A DNA stretch of 64,000 nucleotides from an uncultured Saprospiraceae bacterium (GCA_937951615.1 CALFBH010000010.1:62001-126000), one strand, 5' to 3'; shown: positions 25,485 to 35,019, numbered from the stretch's first letter. The notes: a model not told the origin generated them from the letters alone. Numbers and translations are program-made.

Positions 25485-25873
25485 AACAAATTAAAAGATT
25501 GTCCTGTCATAATCTTCACTCATTTTAAATCTTACGCTCTCAGCCGTATCCCTTCACTAAAACCCTATAAAACAATACATTAAAACAAGCCTACCTTTCT
25601 ATCAAAGGTATTTTCATCATTATAGAGAAAATGTCACAAGCTATCACACACAAATACAGGTTAATAAATTTTATTATACATTGACCTGCAAACTAATTTG
25701 TACACCTACCATAATTACATTTTACTTTTTTTTAATGTCTAACCAGACAAAAGCCGTCACGTAAGTATAATTTACTAAATAACAACACCTTTTATTTTAA
25801 ATATTTTTGTGTTGCGTTAGAGGATGAGAACAGAGTGGATGTATTTACTTTCACCCGACACAAATTTATTAAA
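25485..25873 (+). promoter_or_regulatory. 389-bp upstream region with a TAnnTTTG box
   Basis: This AT-rich DNA has no ORF. A TATTTTTG box at 25802-25809 is a plausible -7 element for the secreted protein gene that follows. A 6-bp weak hairpin just after folP is the only terminator candidate there. Confidence 0.4.
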
Positions 25874-28651
25874 ATGTATTTAATTCAATTTACAAAGATT
25901 TTCAAAAAGACCACACTACTACTTGCGATGCTTAGCATCAGCTTATTTGCATACACTCAGGAGATTTGTGATAATGGAATAGATGATGATGGCGACGGGC
26001 TCATTGATTGCATAGATCCGCAATGTGCAGGACAGACCAATTGCCTGGATAGTGGTGTCTTGCCTTGCCTACCTAGCTTCTATCAAGTAATTGATAATGA
26101 ACTTAAAATACTAAATCCTCTGAACGGTGCTTATATTGCTATTGGTGGTTCTGGTGGCAACTGGAACGCTGCTGGCTATAATATTCAGGATGGTTTTATA
26201 TATGGTATGCGAGCGGGCAGTGACGGATTCCAGCGACTATTGAAAGTAGATGTCTTCGGTAACATCACAGATATGGGAGATATTGTACGTGAAGTAACTG
26301 GACAAAAATTGTCTGGTAACTGGTATGCAGCAGATATAAATGCCAATAATGAACTCATCGTTTTTAATAATGTATCCAAAAATTCTGTGCTGGTTGTCAA
26401 CCTCAATACGCGAGAATATAGCTGGCAGGGATTATCTGGTCCCAATGGAATACCTGCCCAGACCATTAATGATATTGCCTTCCGAATAGTAGATAATAAG
26501 TACTACGGAATGGACAATGGGAAAAAACTGTGGTCTATTGAACCAACAACAAATACCATTGCCATGGTAGCAGATTTATCCTTTGCTTTACCAGATATTG
26601 CTGGCGGTAACGGCGCCTGCTGGACAGATGGCAGCGGAGCAGTTTACGTTTTCAATAACAGTACAGGGCGTATTGCAAAAATCACCCTGAATAGTGCAGG
26701 ACAGGTTTTTGATGTAGAGGAAATCATTTATGGGGAAGCCAATAATAATAATGACGGTATGAGCTGCCCACTGGCATCAGCTCCGGTAGAGACAGATTGT
26801 TCGGATGGTATTGATAATAATAATGACGGATTGATAGATTGTGATGATTCCGACTGTATAGCCAGTCAAGATTGTGATGATCCAATGGCTGAAGATTGTG
26901 ACAATGGTATTGATGATGATGGAGATGGACTTATAGATTCAGATGACCCTGATTGCAATGTTTCGAGTGGAGAAGAAAACGGACTGGAAAGTAATGGCAG
27001 GCTCGCATCAAAGATCAATCATCGCAATTTTACCAATAGAAAAAATAATAAACACCCTGGCGAAGACCTCCCCAAATACACCCGCAATAATAATCGAAAT
27101 GGGAGTTCTATCGACCGCTTTATCCCAATAGATGCTTTATACGATACGGACACTTATATTAGTTCGCCTACTGACTTACTCGGTATTACCAACGCCACAG
27201 AAGTATTTTCTGTTGATATTTTTAGAAATAATGCCCGTTGTGCTGCTATTCTTGCCATGACCACACAGAGCGAAGTATATGAACACACCAAGTTTGTCTG
27301 CGACCGATTAGATGGTTCTTCCATCACAGATATTTCAAGAATCTGGGTGAATGGTCAGGATTACATCATGGCAGAACTGGTGCGTGAGAACGGAAGTGTA
27401 GAATACGCCGTCAGCTTTTCGATTTATACAGATTCAAATGGCAATTTTGTTATTGAAAATCATTGGACACTCGATCAATATCCGGTTATTGGTGATGATT
27501 ATTATAATTTTCAAATATGGGCAAAAACAACTGATGATTTGCGTACCCTCATGACAAGTGTTATGACTTTGGTCAATGATGAGGCAACCATCGGGCAAAT
27601 CAATTCATCAGCCAACCCTTCTGTTTATGTGGTGAATGGAACCTATACCAATAACACCATCACCCTCAATCTGCGTAACCTTACCCAAACTCAAAGTCTG
27701 GATGCTATAGGCACAAAAACACTGACTGAAACGACTACGCCAATTACATTCAATGAAGTCATCAACACCACAGGTACTGAATACCAAACCGTCACGATGA
27801 ATATCGGCTCCTTATTTGACGCCGGATTTAAGTTGTACCATAATGATGCGACTACCTTCGACGCTGTTTATCTAGCAGATGGCTCTTGGGGACTGGACTA
27901 TGTCGCCGCTGGCGTAAGTTTGGCAGATTATACCATTACACCTTCTAATTCACCTGTATTAAATAATGATTATGCTGTAGAACGCAATGTATCTTTAAGT
28001 GGAGAAATAACAGAATATATCAGTATTTACCGCTCACTTCGTCCCCGTTTTGGAGCAAAAGACCTGAGTGATTATGATCAGCTAAGTTGTACAATCGAAG
28101 CCAGTGGACTGAGTTCTGTTCAAATTGTAGTGGTAAAAGAAAGTATAGAAAACTGGCAGAATCAATACAAAATCAATGTTCCATTAGCCGCTGGTCTTAA
28201 TGAAATCATTATCCCCTTTTCAGACCTGACCAGTACAGCTTCTACGCTTCCTTTTAGCGCGGAAGATGTACAAACCATTCTCTTCAATATCGAAGGCAAT
28301 TGGGTTTCACCAACTGCTTTTGACCTGAATCTGAGTGATGTTATGTTTGGTGCCATGGAACAGACTACGGCAATTGATGCCCCCATGTATGCGTCCATAC
28401 GCAGTAAAATTTCACCAAACCCGACTTATCAGGAAGCTACTTTAAATTTTATAAGCAATCATCCTGGCAATTACGAATTACACCTGACTGACCAAACAGG
28501 AAAACGGCTTTGGTACACCAAAGGCGGATATAACACTGGCGACAATAATATAATTATACATCGAAAAGATGTTGCTGCCGGGCTCGTTTTTTATCACCTA
28601 ATTTTGAATAACGAAAAAGCTTTATCTGGTAAAGTGATGTTTATAGATTAA
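25874..28651 (+). CDS. Secreted T9SS cargo protein with acidic DGxDNDxDG repeats
   Basis: About 925 residues from ATG 25874; a GTG at 25835 would lengthen the signal region. After the signal peptide come three calcium-binding-type acidic motifs of the form C-DNGIDDDGDGLID-C, one at the N-terminus and two near residues 320-370. The region between looks like a beta-propeller. A low-complexity basic Asn-rich linker (about 385-425) leads to unknown beta domains and a galactose-binding-like domain at about 735-840. The end is a T9SS type A sorting domain (ISPNPTYQEATLNF, then GLVFYHLIL and KVMFID). Role is likely adhesion or glycan binding; no active site was seen. It has its own promoter and a strong terminator. 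Confidence 0.85.
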   Translation: MYLIQFTKIFKKTTLLLAMLSISLFAYTQEICDNGIDDDGDGLIDCIDPQCAGQTNCLDSGVLPCLPSFYQVIDNELKILNPLNGAYIAIGGSGGNWNAAGYNIQDGFIYGMRAGSDGFQRLLKVDVFGNITDMGDIVREVTGQKLSGNWYAADINANNELIVFNNVSKNSVLVVNLNTREYSWQGLSGPNGIPAQTINDIAFRIVDNKYYGMDNGKKLWSIEPTTNTIAMVADLSFALPDIAGGNGACWTDGSGAVYVFNNSTGRIAKITLNSAGQVFDVEEIIYGEANNNNDGMSCPLASAPVETDCSDGIDNNNDGLIDCDDSDCIASQDCDDPMAEDCDNGIDDDGDGLIDSDDPDCNVSSGEENGLESNGRLASKINHRNFTNRKNNKHPGEDLPKYTRNNNRNGSSIDRFIPIDALYDTDTYISSPTDLLGITNATEVFSVDIFRNNARCAAILAMTTQSEVYEHTKFVCDRLDGSSITDISRIWVNGQDYIMAELVRENGSVEYAVSFSIYTDSNGNFVIENHWTLDQYPVIGDDYYNFQIWAKTTDDLRTLMTSVMTLVNDEATIGQINSSANPSVYVVNGTYTNNTITLNLRNLTQTQSLDAIGTKTLTETTTPITFNEVINTTGTEYQTVTMNIGSLFDAGFKLYHNDATTFDAVYLADGSWGLDYVAAGVSLADYTITPSNSPVLNNDYAVERNVSLSGEITEYISIYRSLRPRFGAKDLSDYDQLSCTIEASGLSSVQIVVVKESIENWQNQYKINVPLAAGLNEIIIPFSDLTSTASTLPFSAEDVQTILFNIEGNWVSPTAFDLNLSDVMFGAMEQTTAIDAPMYASIRSKISPNPTYQEATLNFISNHPGNYELHLTDQTGKRLWYTKGGYNTGDNNIIIHRKDVAAGLVFYHLILNNEKALSGKVMFID

Positions 28652-28737
28652 TAATAAGAAGAGAGAAAAAAGAAGAACGTCCTAACAACCATGCTTTTTA
28701 TGAAATAATTTGAATAAATATTTCTCTCATTCTCTGT

Positions 28738-28796
28738 ACGCCGGGCTTATTCTGGAACTTGCCCCTTCCAGAATAAGCTCGGCGTTTTTTGTTTTT
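28738..28796 (+). terminator. Strong rho-independent terminator
   Basis: A 19-bp stem (28738-28756 with 28667-type pairing to 28767-28785, one G-T pair) and a 10-nt loop are followed by TTTTTTGTTTTT. It ends transcription from the 25874 gene just before the heptamer array. Confidence 0.9.
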
Positions 28797-28798
28797 GC

Positions 28799-29077
28799 GG
28801 GTTGCGAGTTGTGGGTTGCGGGTTGCGGGTTGTGGGTTTCGGGTTTCGGGTTTCGGGTTTCGGGTTGTGGGTTTCGGGTTTCGGGTTGCGGGTTGCGGGT
28901 TGCGGGTTGCGGGTTTCGGGTTGTGGGTTGTGGGTTGTGGGTTCGGGTTGTGGGTTGCGGGTTGTGGGTTGCGGGTTGTGGGTTGTGGGTTGTGGGTTCG
29001 GGTTGCGGGTTTCGGGTTGTGGGTTTCGGGTTGCGGGTTGTGGGTTGCGGGTTGCGGGTTGCGGGTTGTGGGTTGCG
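28799..29077. repeat. About 40-copy heptamer array (GGGTTGC/GGGTTGT/GGGTTTC)
   Basis: A 279-bp array of 7-bp units GGGTTNN has three main variants and two 6-bp slips (GGGTTC, near 28938 and 28994) inside a larger local duplication. The ORFs it creates on both strands encode only NPQPATR or GCGLRV repeats and are not genes. The G-rich plus strand has a GGG every 7 nt, allowing G-quadruplexes, and resembles telomere repeats in form only. Confidence 0.95.
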
Positions 29078-29161
29078 CCCCCTCACACTTAATCAACTCA
29101 ACACACTCAATAAACCAATAAACAGTGTAAATTTGAGAACTTAGATACTATATTTGTGAGT

Positions 29162-29659
29162 ATGAAAACACTTTACCTTATCCGCCATGCCAAATCGAGC
29201 TGGAAAACACCAGGACTCAGCGACTGGGAACGTCCGCTCAATGCACGTGGGAAACGAGATGCGCCCTTTATGGGAAAATTGCTGGCAGAAAAAGGTGTCA
29301 AACCCGATATAATCCTGAGTAGTTTTGCAAATCGTGCGCATACGACAGCCAAAATTATAGCGCAGGCAACAAAATATTCAGAAGAAAACATTGATGTGCG
29401 AAAGGAAATTTACATGGCAGATTCCTCGACTTTATTGAACATCATTCAAAAAATCCCTAATGAACATACAATAGCTTTTTTATTTGGACACAATCCAGAT
29501 TTTACTTTTCTAGCCAATCAGTTTGCAGAGGAATATATTATGAATCTCCCGACCTGTGGTATTGTGCAAATTGTTTTCCAGGTGGACAATTGGTCTGATA
29601 TTAATACCGAAAATGGAAAAGTCGCCAGTTTTGAATATCCTAAGAAGTATTTTGGGTAA
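29162..29659 (+). CDS. sixA: SixA-type phosphohistidine phosphatase (histidine phosphatase superfamily)
   Basis: About 165 residues from ATG 29162; the GTG at 29156 adds two codons. The active-site motif LIRHAKSSW is at the N-terminus, the second Arg region in NARGKRDAPFMG, and the second His in FLFGHNPD. SixA enzymes remove phosphate from phospho-His proteins such as phosphorelay or PTS proteins. A TATATTTG box lies at 29149-29156, so the leader would be very short. The stop TAA is embedded in the first unit of an octamer array. The polyphosphate kinase gene follows 147 bp downstream. Confidence 0.9.
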   Translation: MKTLYLIRHAKSSWKTPGLSDWERPLNARGKRDAPFMGKLLAEKGVKPDIILSSFANRAHTTAKIIAQATKYSEENIDVRKEIYMADSSTLLNIIQKIPNEHTIAFLFGHNPDFTFLANQFAEEYIMNLPTCGIVQIVFQVDNWSDINTENGKVASFEYPKKYFG

Positions 29660-29733
29660 TTGGGTAATTGGGTAATTGGGTAATTGGGTAATTGGGTAAT
29701 TGGGTAATTGGGTAATTGGGTAATTGGGTAATT
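29654..29733. repeat. Ten perfect copies of the octamer GGGTAATT
   Basis: Units begin at 29654 and recur every 8 bp to 29733 without a mismatch. The sixA stop codon (29657-29659) lies inside the first unit. Slippage in such an array would change the sixA-ppk1 spacing. Loss of register at the first unit could also alter the sixA C-terminus. Confidence 0.98.
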
Positions 29734-29759
29734 GACATTTTGCTTCGCAAAATGTCAAT
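29731..29759. repeat. Hairpin ATTGACATTTTGC-TTC-GCAAAATGTCAAT, copy 2 of the ATTTTGC family
   Basis: A perfect 13-bp stem with a 3-nt loop directly follows the octamer array and precedes ppk1 by about 48 nt. The core is identical to that at 13719-13735. Confidence 0.75.
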
Positions 29760-29806
29760 CTCGCAACACGACAACACCCCAACACGACAACACAACAACA
29801 CAACAA

Positions 29807-31915
29807 ATGAATCAGGATAAAATGCCTTATGTGCATCGGGATATAAGCTGGCTCACTTTCAATTATCGGGTATTGCAGGAAGCTAAGGATCCGTCTGTAC
29901 CTTTATTGGAGCGACTCAAGTTTCTGGCAATTTATTCTAATAATCTGGATGAATATTTTCGAGTCAGAGTAGCCTCCAATCGTAGTCTGCTTCGCCTAAA
30001 GAAGAAAGACCTCAAAAACATGGGTATGACCGTGGAAACCGTCCTGGATGAAATTCACAAAACGGTCAATAAGCAACAGGAAGAGTTTAGTAAAATTTTC
30101 AGCAAAAACATTCTTGCAGAGTTAAGTAGTCATGGAATCGACATCCTAAAGCGCAATGAGCTGAATGAAGAGCAACAGGAATTTATAGAAAATTATTTTC
30201 GAGATAATATGTTGCCTTATGTGCAGCCCGTATTATTGGTAAAAAATAAAATACTGCCTTTTCTCAATGATGCCGCTTTGTACTTAGCGATTAATATGGA
30301 AGATCGGGAAGAACACAAAACCCGTTATGCCATCCTGCAGATTCCTTCTGCTCCATTGGGGCGTTTTGTGGAATTGCCGACCAATAATGGAAAACAGGAA
30401 CTAATTATGCTAGATGACATTGTGCGACATAGTATTGCATTCTTGTTTCCTGGCTACGATATTCGGGATACCCATTCCATCAAGCTGACCCGTGATGCAG
30501 AACTGTATATTGATGATGAATATTCGGGTGATTTGATTGCGAAAATTAAAAAAAGTATTACCAAACGAAATGTTGGCCCGGCTACTCGTTTTGTATACGA
30601 CCGTACTATGCCCAAGAAGATGTTAGAGTTTTTAATGGGTGTATTTTCATTAAAACAAGGAGATTTATTGCCGGAAGGACGATATCATAATAATTTTGAT
30701 TTTTTCAATTTCCCTGATTTTGACTTAAAAAAACTAAAAGAAAAACCAATAAAGGCTTTAACAAAAATCTCGATGGAAAATGGAGCATCCATTTTTGAAA
30801 ACATTGCCAGAGAAGACCACCTATTATTGTATCCTTACCATGATTATGAACACACCATACGCTTTTTTGAGGAAGCAGCACAAGACCCAGACGTTACGCA
30901 TATCAAAATTACTCAGTATAGAGTAGCCCGCAAATCCCGCATTATGAATGCGCTGATTAATGCTTCCAAAGCAGGAAAGCAGGTGACTGCATTTGTAGAA
31001 GTTAAAGCTCGTTTTGATGAAGAAGCTAACCTTGAATGGGCGGAAAAACTCGAAAAAGCAGGCGTAAAGGTTTTGTATAGTTTTCCCGGTTTAAAAGTCC
31101 ATTGCAAACTGGCTATGGTGAATCGTATAGAAAATACAGAACATAAAACCTACTGCTACATGAGCACAGGAAATTTTCATGAAGGAACAGTGAAAGTGTA
31201 TACTGATTATGGTTTTTTTACAGCAGATAGCCACCTGACAAATGAGGTCATCCGCATCTTTAATTTTCTGGAAACCGTCAAAGCTCCCCTACAACCTTTT
31301 AAGCACCTGATGGTTGGTCAATTCAACTTACGCTCCAAGCTCAATCACCTAATTGACAAGGAGATACAAAATGCTAAAGCTGGAAAAAAAGCTAAAATCA
31401 TATTAAAAATAAACAGCATAGAAGACCGCGATGTCATTGAGAAATTATACAAAGCCAGCAATGCTGGCGTGAAAATACAAATTATATGTCGAGGATTATG
31501 TTGTCTTGTCCCAGGCATAAAAGGCTATAGCGAGAATATCTCTGTCATCAGTATTGTTGATCGCTTTCTAGAACATACCAGGGTGTATTATTTTCATAAT
31601 CAAGGCGAAGAACAAATTTACCTGTCTTCTGCTGACATCATGACCCGCAACCTCAGTTATCGCATTGAAGCCGCTTTCCCGATATATGATAAAACACTTA
31701 AAAAAGAAGTCAGAGATTATTTGCGCATTCAGTTATTAGACAATACCAAAGCCCGCATCATCGACGGCAAAAAGAATGATGAATATAAAGTCGATAAATC
31801 AGACTTAAAAATACGTTCCCAGATGGAAATGTATTATTATTTTAAACGTAGAGAGGAACTGGCTATGCAAGAAGAACAGGAAAAGGAAGAATATCGAATA
31901 TCGAACAAGGAATAA
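29807..31915 (+). CDS. ppk1: Polyphosphate kinase 1
   Basis: About 702 residues from ATG 29807 (MNQDKMPYVHRDISWLTFNY). Upstream in-frame codons read low-complexity Thr/Gln from a simple repeat and are not part of the protein. PPK1 makes inorganic polyphosphate from ATP and works reversibly. The N-terminal domain signature LERLKFLAIYSNNLDEYFRVR and the phospholipase-D-like C-terminal domains with catalytic His (LKVHCKLAMV, FLEHTRVYYF) are intact. Length is typical. It lies downstream of sixA and directly upstream of a peptidoglycan-binding-like gene. Confidence 0.97.
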   Translation: MNQDKMPYVHRDISWLTFNYRVLQEAKDPSVPLLERLKFLAIYSNNLDEYFRVRVASNRSLLRLKKKDLKNMGMTVETVLDEIHKTVNKQQEEFSKIFSKNILAELSSHGIDILKRNELNEEQQEFIENYFRDNMLPYVQPVLLVKNKILPFLNDAALYLAINMEDREEHKTRYAILQIPSAPLGRFVELPTNNGKQELIMLDDIVRHSIAFLFPGYDIRDTHSIKLTRDAELYIDDEYSGDLIAKIKKSITKRNVGPATRFVYDRTMPKKMLEFLMGVFSLKQGDLLPEGRYHNNFDFFNFPDFDLKKLKEKPIKALTKISMENGASIFENIAREDHLLLYPYHDYEHTIRFFEEAAQDPDVTHIKITQYRVARKSRIMNALINASKAGKQVTAFVEVKARFDEEANLEWAEKLEKAGVKVLYSFPGLKVHCKLAMVNRIENTEHKTYCYMSTGNFHEGTVKVYTDYGFFTADSHLTNEVIRIFNFLETVKAPLQPFKHLMVGQFNLRSKLNHLIDKEIQNAKAGKKAKIILKINSIEDRDVIEKLYKASNAGVKIQIICRGLCCLVPGIKGYSENISVISIVDRFLEHTRVYYFHNQGEEQIYLSSADIMTRNLSYRIEAAFPIYDKTLKKEVRDYLRIQLLDNTKARIIDGKKNDEYKVDKSDLKIRSQMEMYYYFKRREELAMQEEQEKEEYRISNKE

Positions 31916-31936
31916 CAAATCTAGAAGTACCTCACA

Positions 31937-32713
31937 ATGACATCAAAAAGCAGCATTATCCTTATTTTACTACTCGCTTGTAACAGCTTGTATGGTCAAA
32001 ACATTCTTGAAGATTTACTTCAGCAGATAACAAATGACAAAGCAGGAAAAACATATGTATTTGTCAGGGCAGATACTGGAGGGGTTAAAATTGAGGGAAC
32101 AGTAATTATTATCCCGAAAGTGCAAGTCCCGGCAAATTACACCGACACTATTACCCTGACTTCGCTAGATGTAGATAGCGTGAAAGTCGTACTACCAGAA
32201 CAACCTGTCATTATACCAACCTATAATAGATTTACTTTTATTGAAATCCCCAAAAATGAGTACAAATTTACTATTTTAGAATGGCCTTCAAGACAATATT
32301 TTGTCAAGGACTTTGAAGTTGTAGATAGCGATAAAAAAATGGTGAAAATTTCTCTCAATTATGAAAAGCTAAAACCAGCTTATCTAATGCCATTGGATAC
32401 CTGGAAAGACTTAGAATTAAACTTAAAATGGAATCCTGCCATGAAGGGATATTTGGATGAAGATAAGAATATTTATATACCAATAGAAGAAGGTTATTAT
32501 AAAGGATTAATTGATGACGCATATACTCCTCACGTAAAAGGACTAGTTCGTCAAGTGGAACAAGCCCTAAAAGAAAGAGGATACAAACTTGATATCAATA
32601 ACATTCTGGAAAAGAAAGATATAAAAGCCCTGAAAAAGTTTCAAAGAAAGCACAAATTACCTATTGGACATCTGGATTTTGAAACGTTAAAAGCACTTGG
32701 ACTATATATGTGA
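31937..32713 (+). CDS. Secreted protein with C-terminal peptidoglycan-binding-like domain
   Basis: This is a 258-residue protein with a signal peptide or lipoprotein-like leader (MTSKSSIILILLLACNSLYG). Residues 25-190 have no recognised domain. The final 60 residues (VEQALKERGYKLDINNILEKK, then KALKKFQRKHKLPIGHLDFE) match the PG_binding_1 pattern of a helical cell-wall-binding domain. It starts 21 nt after the ppk1 stop and may be co-transcribed. A hairpin terminator follows immediately. Confidence 0.78.
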   Translation: MTSKSSIILILLLACNSLYGQNILEDLLQQITNDKAGKTYVFVRADTGGVKIEGTVIIIPKVQVPANYTDTITLTSLDVDSVKVVLPEQPVIIPTYNRFTFIEIPKNEYKFTILEWPSRQYFVKDFEVVDSDKKMVKISLNYEKLKPAYLMPLDTWKDLELNLKWNPAMKGYLDEDKNIYIPIEEGYYKGLIDDAYTPHVKGLVRQVEQALKERGYKLDINNILEKKDIKALKKFQRKHKLPIGHLDFETLKALGLYM

Positions 32714-32745
32714 ACGACGCAACTATTCCAAATAGTTACGTCGTT
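32713..32745 (+). terminator. Hairpin terminator after the ppk1-downstream gene
   Basis: A 15-bp stem (one mismatch) with a 3-nt loop (CCA) starts at the stop codon: AACGACGCAACTATT pairs with AATAGTTACGTCGTT. The downstream tract is only weakly T-rich. Confidence 0.7.
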
Positions 32746-32847
32746 CTTATGCTATATTAAAAATCAACAGGACTCTGCACAAGGCAACAAAGTTACCCTC
32801 CTAATCAACCCAATCACTCAATCAACTCAATTACCCAATCAACTAAA

Positions 32848-34626
32848 TCACTTCACCATCACCTTCTGAACAACACTCCCCTCTTCCGTTTTCAATTGCA
32901 CAAAGTAAGTACCTGCCGGATAGTTCGCAGCATAGAAAAAGTACTTAGAATCACCAGCCGGAATAGCACCTTCATAGATGACTTCTATCGTTTTTCCAAA
33001 TACATCAATCAGAGAAATTGTAGCGTTTAATGCCTTGTCAGCACTAAGCGGAATACAGGTAATCGCGTTTGCCGGATTTGGAAAAACAGCTTCCATATTG
33101 GTGCTGATTTCTCCGATATTTTCATTAGCAACAGGATTACCTTCTACCTTAAATTTCCAGTAACCTTCAGGCGCAGTCATAGGACGTACCTGCTGCTTAC
33201 CTGAGTTGGAATTGGCTTCTACATAATAGAAAATCGTAGTGCCGATAGGCTGACCAGGAATATTGGCTGTCCATGTATAATTCGCCGGATCGGTCAATGT
33301 CATAGAAACACTTTGATAAGTCGTGCTGCTATTCAAGCGATAATAAAGATTTGCACTACTCACACCAGAAGCATGACGCGCATAAGCATTTACTTCATAG
33401 TCACTTGTGCTCGGTGTATCCTCCAAGGCTTGATGCGAAATGAGTAGCGGATTATTCGCCCCAACTGCTTTGGTAATACAATGCAAGGCACCACTTGCTG
33501 TGATAATGTCATTGCAATCAATTCCCACAACCTTATAACCTGGCATATTTTCTTCGTAAATCCGCAGAGCAGTAGTATCATAAAACTCTTCGTAAGTCGG
33601 TACAAGAATCGTTTTATTGATAATCACAGAATTGGTAAAAGTCCGATAATCGCCAGTGTTCCAACCACTACCGTCATCAGGATAGTTGTCATTGGCATCA
33701 GGCGGCATTTCCATTCTCACAATTTTATACGGTGTACCAAACATAGAAGTAAAATTGCTAAGCACATACTGAATATTGGCTTCAATCTGCGGTCCATCTG
33801 CTGTACCTGCCGGATATTCTCCAACCAGTAAAGTTTCTTCATCCAGCAATTTCATGTGCATATCAATGTGGTGAATCGCATCATAAGGTAAGACCGTCAT
33901 TTTAATATAACGGTCGATACCCATAAATTCTTCCATGATATTGTCAATCTCTGTTTCTGAATGGTTTGGATAAGTAATACTTGAACCGCCATTACCATCA
34001 TTTTCATCCAAAACCAGCTCCGAAGCGAAAGCCGTTCCAAAACCATCCGACATAAAATTACCGCCTGTATTCATTAGGTCATAAGGTGCTGTCGTAGTCG
34101 TATAAAGTGGAATATTTTTCAAAGCTGCTACCGCTTCTGGCACTAGATCATCATCTGGGCGTGGGCGATTATAAATCCAGTCTACCATGACCAGTTGATC
34201 TAAGTCTTCTGAATACACCGTGTTCCCACCATAATCACGCATCCACACACTATCATAATCTTCCTGCAATAGGGTCACATTATTCATATCTACCCCGCCA
34301 TTTGCCAGATAATTCTGGACAGAAGTCGGATTGGAACAGACAATAATCACCTCACATTCTTCTTTGGCATGACGCACAATTTCACGTAAAATTTGCGTGT
34401 AGCTTGTCCAGGTAATGACTAAGGATTGAATTTCTTCCCACTCCGCCATCGTCCGTACATCAAAGGCAGGCGGATTGGTAATCCCCGCACTCAACGCAGC
34501 GCGTGATTCCAGATATTCGTCCATCATGTCCTGCTCAAATGGGGCAAAGCCTTTCGGCAAACCGTTTTGAGCAAAAATAAAGGTACTGCATAAGCAGAGG
34601 AGTAAAGTCAGTAGGTAAGTTTTCAT
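32848..34626 (-). CDS. Secreted peptidyl-arginine deiminase-like enzyme with T9SS sorting domain
   Basis: This is a 592-residue protein with a signal peptide (MKTYLLTLLLCLCSTFIFA). The guanidino-group-modifying fold carries Asp131 (WMRDYGGN), His253 and Asp255 (HHIDMHMK), Asn332 (TFTNSVIINK) and nucleophile Cys383 (GALHCITK). The order and spacing match the Porphyromonas gingivalis enzyme PPAD (Asp130, His236, Asp238, Asn297, Cys351, from memory). The NRPRPDDD motif gives Arg154 and Arg156, like the two arginines of PPAD that hold a C-terminal Arg substrate. An Ig-like domain and a T9SS type A domain (FPNPANAIT, then GTYFVQLKT) follow. It could citrullinate C-terminal arginines of secreted proteins. 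Agmatine deiminase function is less likely because the enzyme is exported. Confidence 0.9.
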   Translation of the reverse strand: MKTYLLTLLLCLCSTFIFAQNGLPKGFAPFEQDMMDEYLESRAALSAGITNPPAFDVRTMAEWEEIQSLVITWTSYTQILREIVRHAKEECEVIIVCSNPTSVQNYLANGGVDMNNVTLLQEDYDSVWMRDYGGNTVYSEDLDQLVMVDWIYNRPRPDDDLVPEAVAALKNIPLYTTTTAPYDLMNTGGNFMSDGFGTAFASELVLDENDGNGGSSITYPNHSETEIDNIMEEFMGIDRYIKMTVLPYDAIHHIDMHMKLLDEETLLVGEYPAGTADGPQIEANIQYVLSNFTSMFGTPYKIVRMEMPPDANDNYPDDGSGWNTGDYRTFTNSVIINKTILVPTYEEFYDTTALRIYEENMPGYKVVGIDCNDIITASGALHCITKAVGANNPLLISHQALEDTPSTSDYEVNAYARHASGVSSANLYYRLNSSTTYQSVSMTLTDPANYTWTANIPGQPIGTTIFYYVEANSNSGKQQVRPMTAPEGYWKFKVEGNPVANENIGEISTNMEAVFPNPANAITCIPLSADKALNATISLIDVFGKTIEVIYEGAIPAGDSKYFFYAANYPAGTYFVQLKTEEGSVVQKVMVK

Positions 34627-34680
34627 GTATAATTTGTTGAAATTTTATAGTCCGCAATTTTTTAACCAAACAGGTCGAGT

Positions 34681-35019
34681 TTACATAACCGCAAATTCTG
34701 TGTCTTCTCGCATACTTGGCGTGTGCCAACCTAACACAATATCTTTTTTTGGAATACCTCTTTCCAAAAGCCAATCCACAACAACAAGATCTGTATTGTC
34801 ATCATGCAACCACACTTTACCGTCTTCTTTTAGCTCAACATGTATAAGGATGCCATAAAAACGGCTACCCCTAAGCCAACCATTTGTAAGCAATAAATAA
34901 TTATGTTGCTTTTCATCCATAATCAGTTGATATTGTATATCATCCGAAGGTTTTGCATAACGACTATTGATTTCAGTCAGTACATTCTTTATCGTATCTG
35001 TATATTTTTTCATGTCCAT
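34681..35019 (-). CDS. xisI: XisI-family protein
   Basis: This is a 112-residue protein. The pattern IQYQLIMDEKQHNYLLLTNGW, then FYGILIHVELKEDGKVWLH, and VVDWLLERGIPKKDIVLGWH, is characteristic of XisI, first described as controlling excision of the fdxN element in Anabaena. A start at 35013 instead of 35019 gives an ATGA overlap with xisH, so the genes are coupled. No XisF recombinase or excisable element is visible here. The pair's real role outside cyanobacteria is not established. Confidence 0.9.
   Translation of the reverse strand: MDMKKYTDTIKNVLTEINSRYAKPSDDIQYQLIMDEKQHNYLLLTNGWLRGSRFYGILIHVELKEDGKVWLHDDNTDLVVVDWLLERGIPKKDIVLGWHTPSMREDTEFAVM

Noticed and set aside
28799..29077. Real telomere or linear-replicon end
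   Set aside because: The array is internal, flanked by a terminator and normal genes, and its units vary; similarity to telomere repeats is only in form.
28698..29144. Long ORFs on both strands over the heptamer array (NPQPATR and GCGLRV repeats)
   Set aside because: They are only translations of a GGGTTNN tandem repeat, open in several frames at once, with no start context or family.
34535..34774. 79-residue minus-strand ORF between the deiminase and xisI
   Set aside because: It overlaps both neighbouring genes in other frames and has a basic, Cys-rich composition typical of shadow frames.
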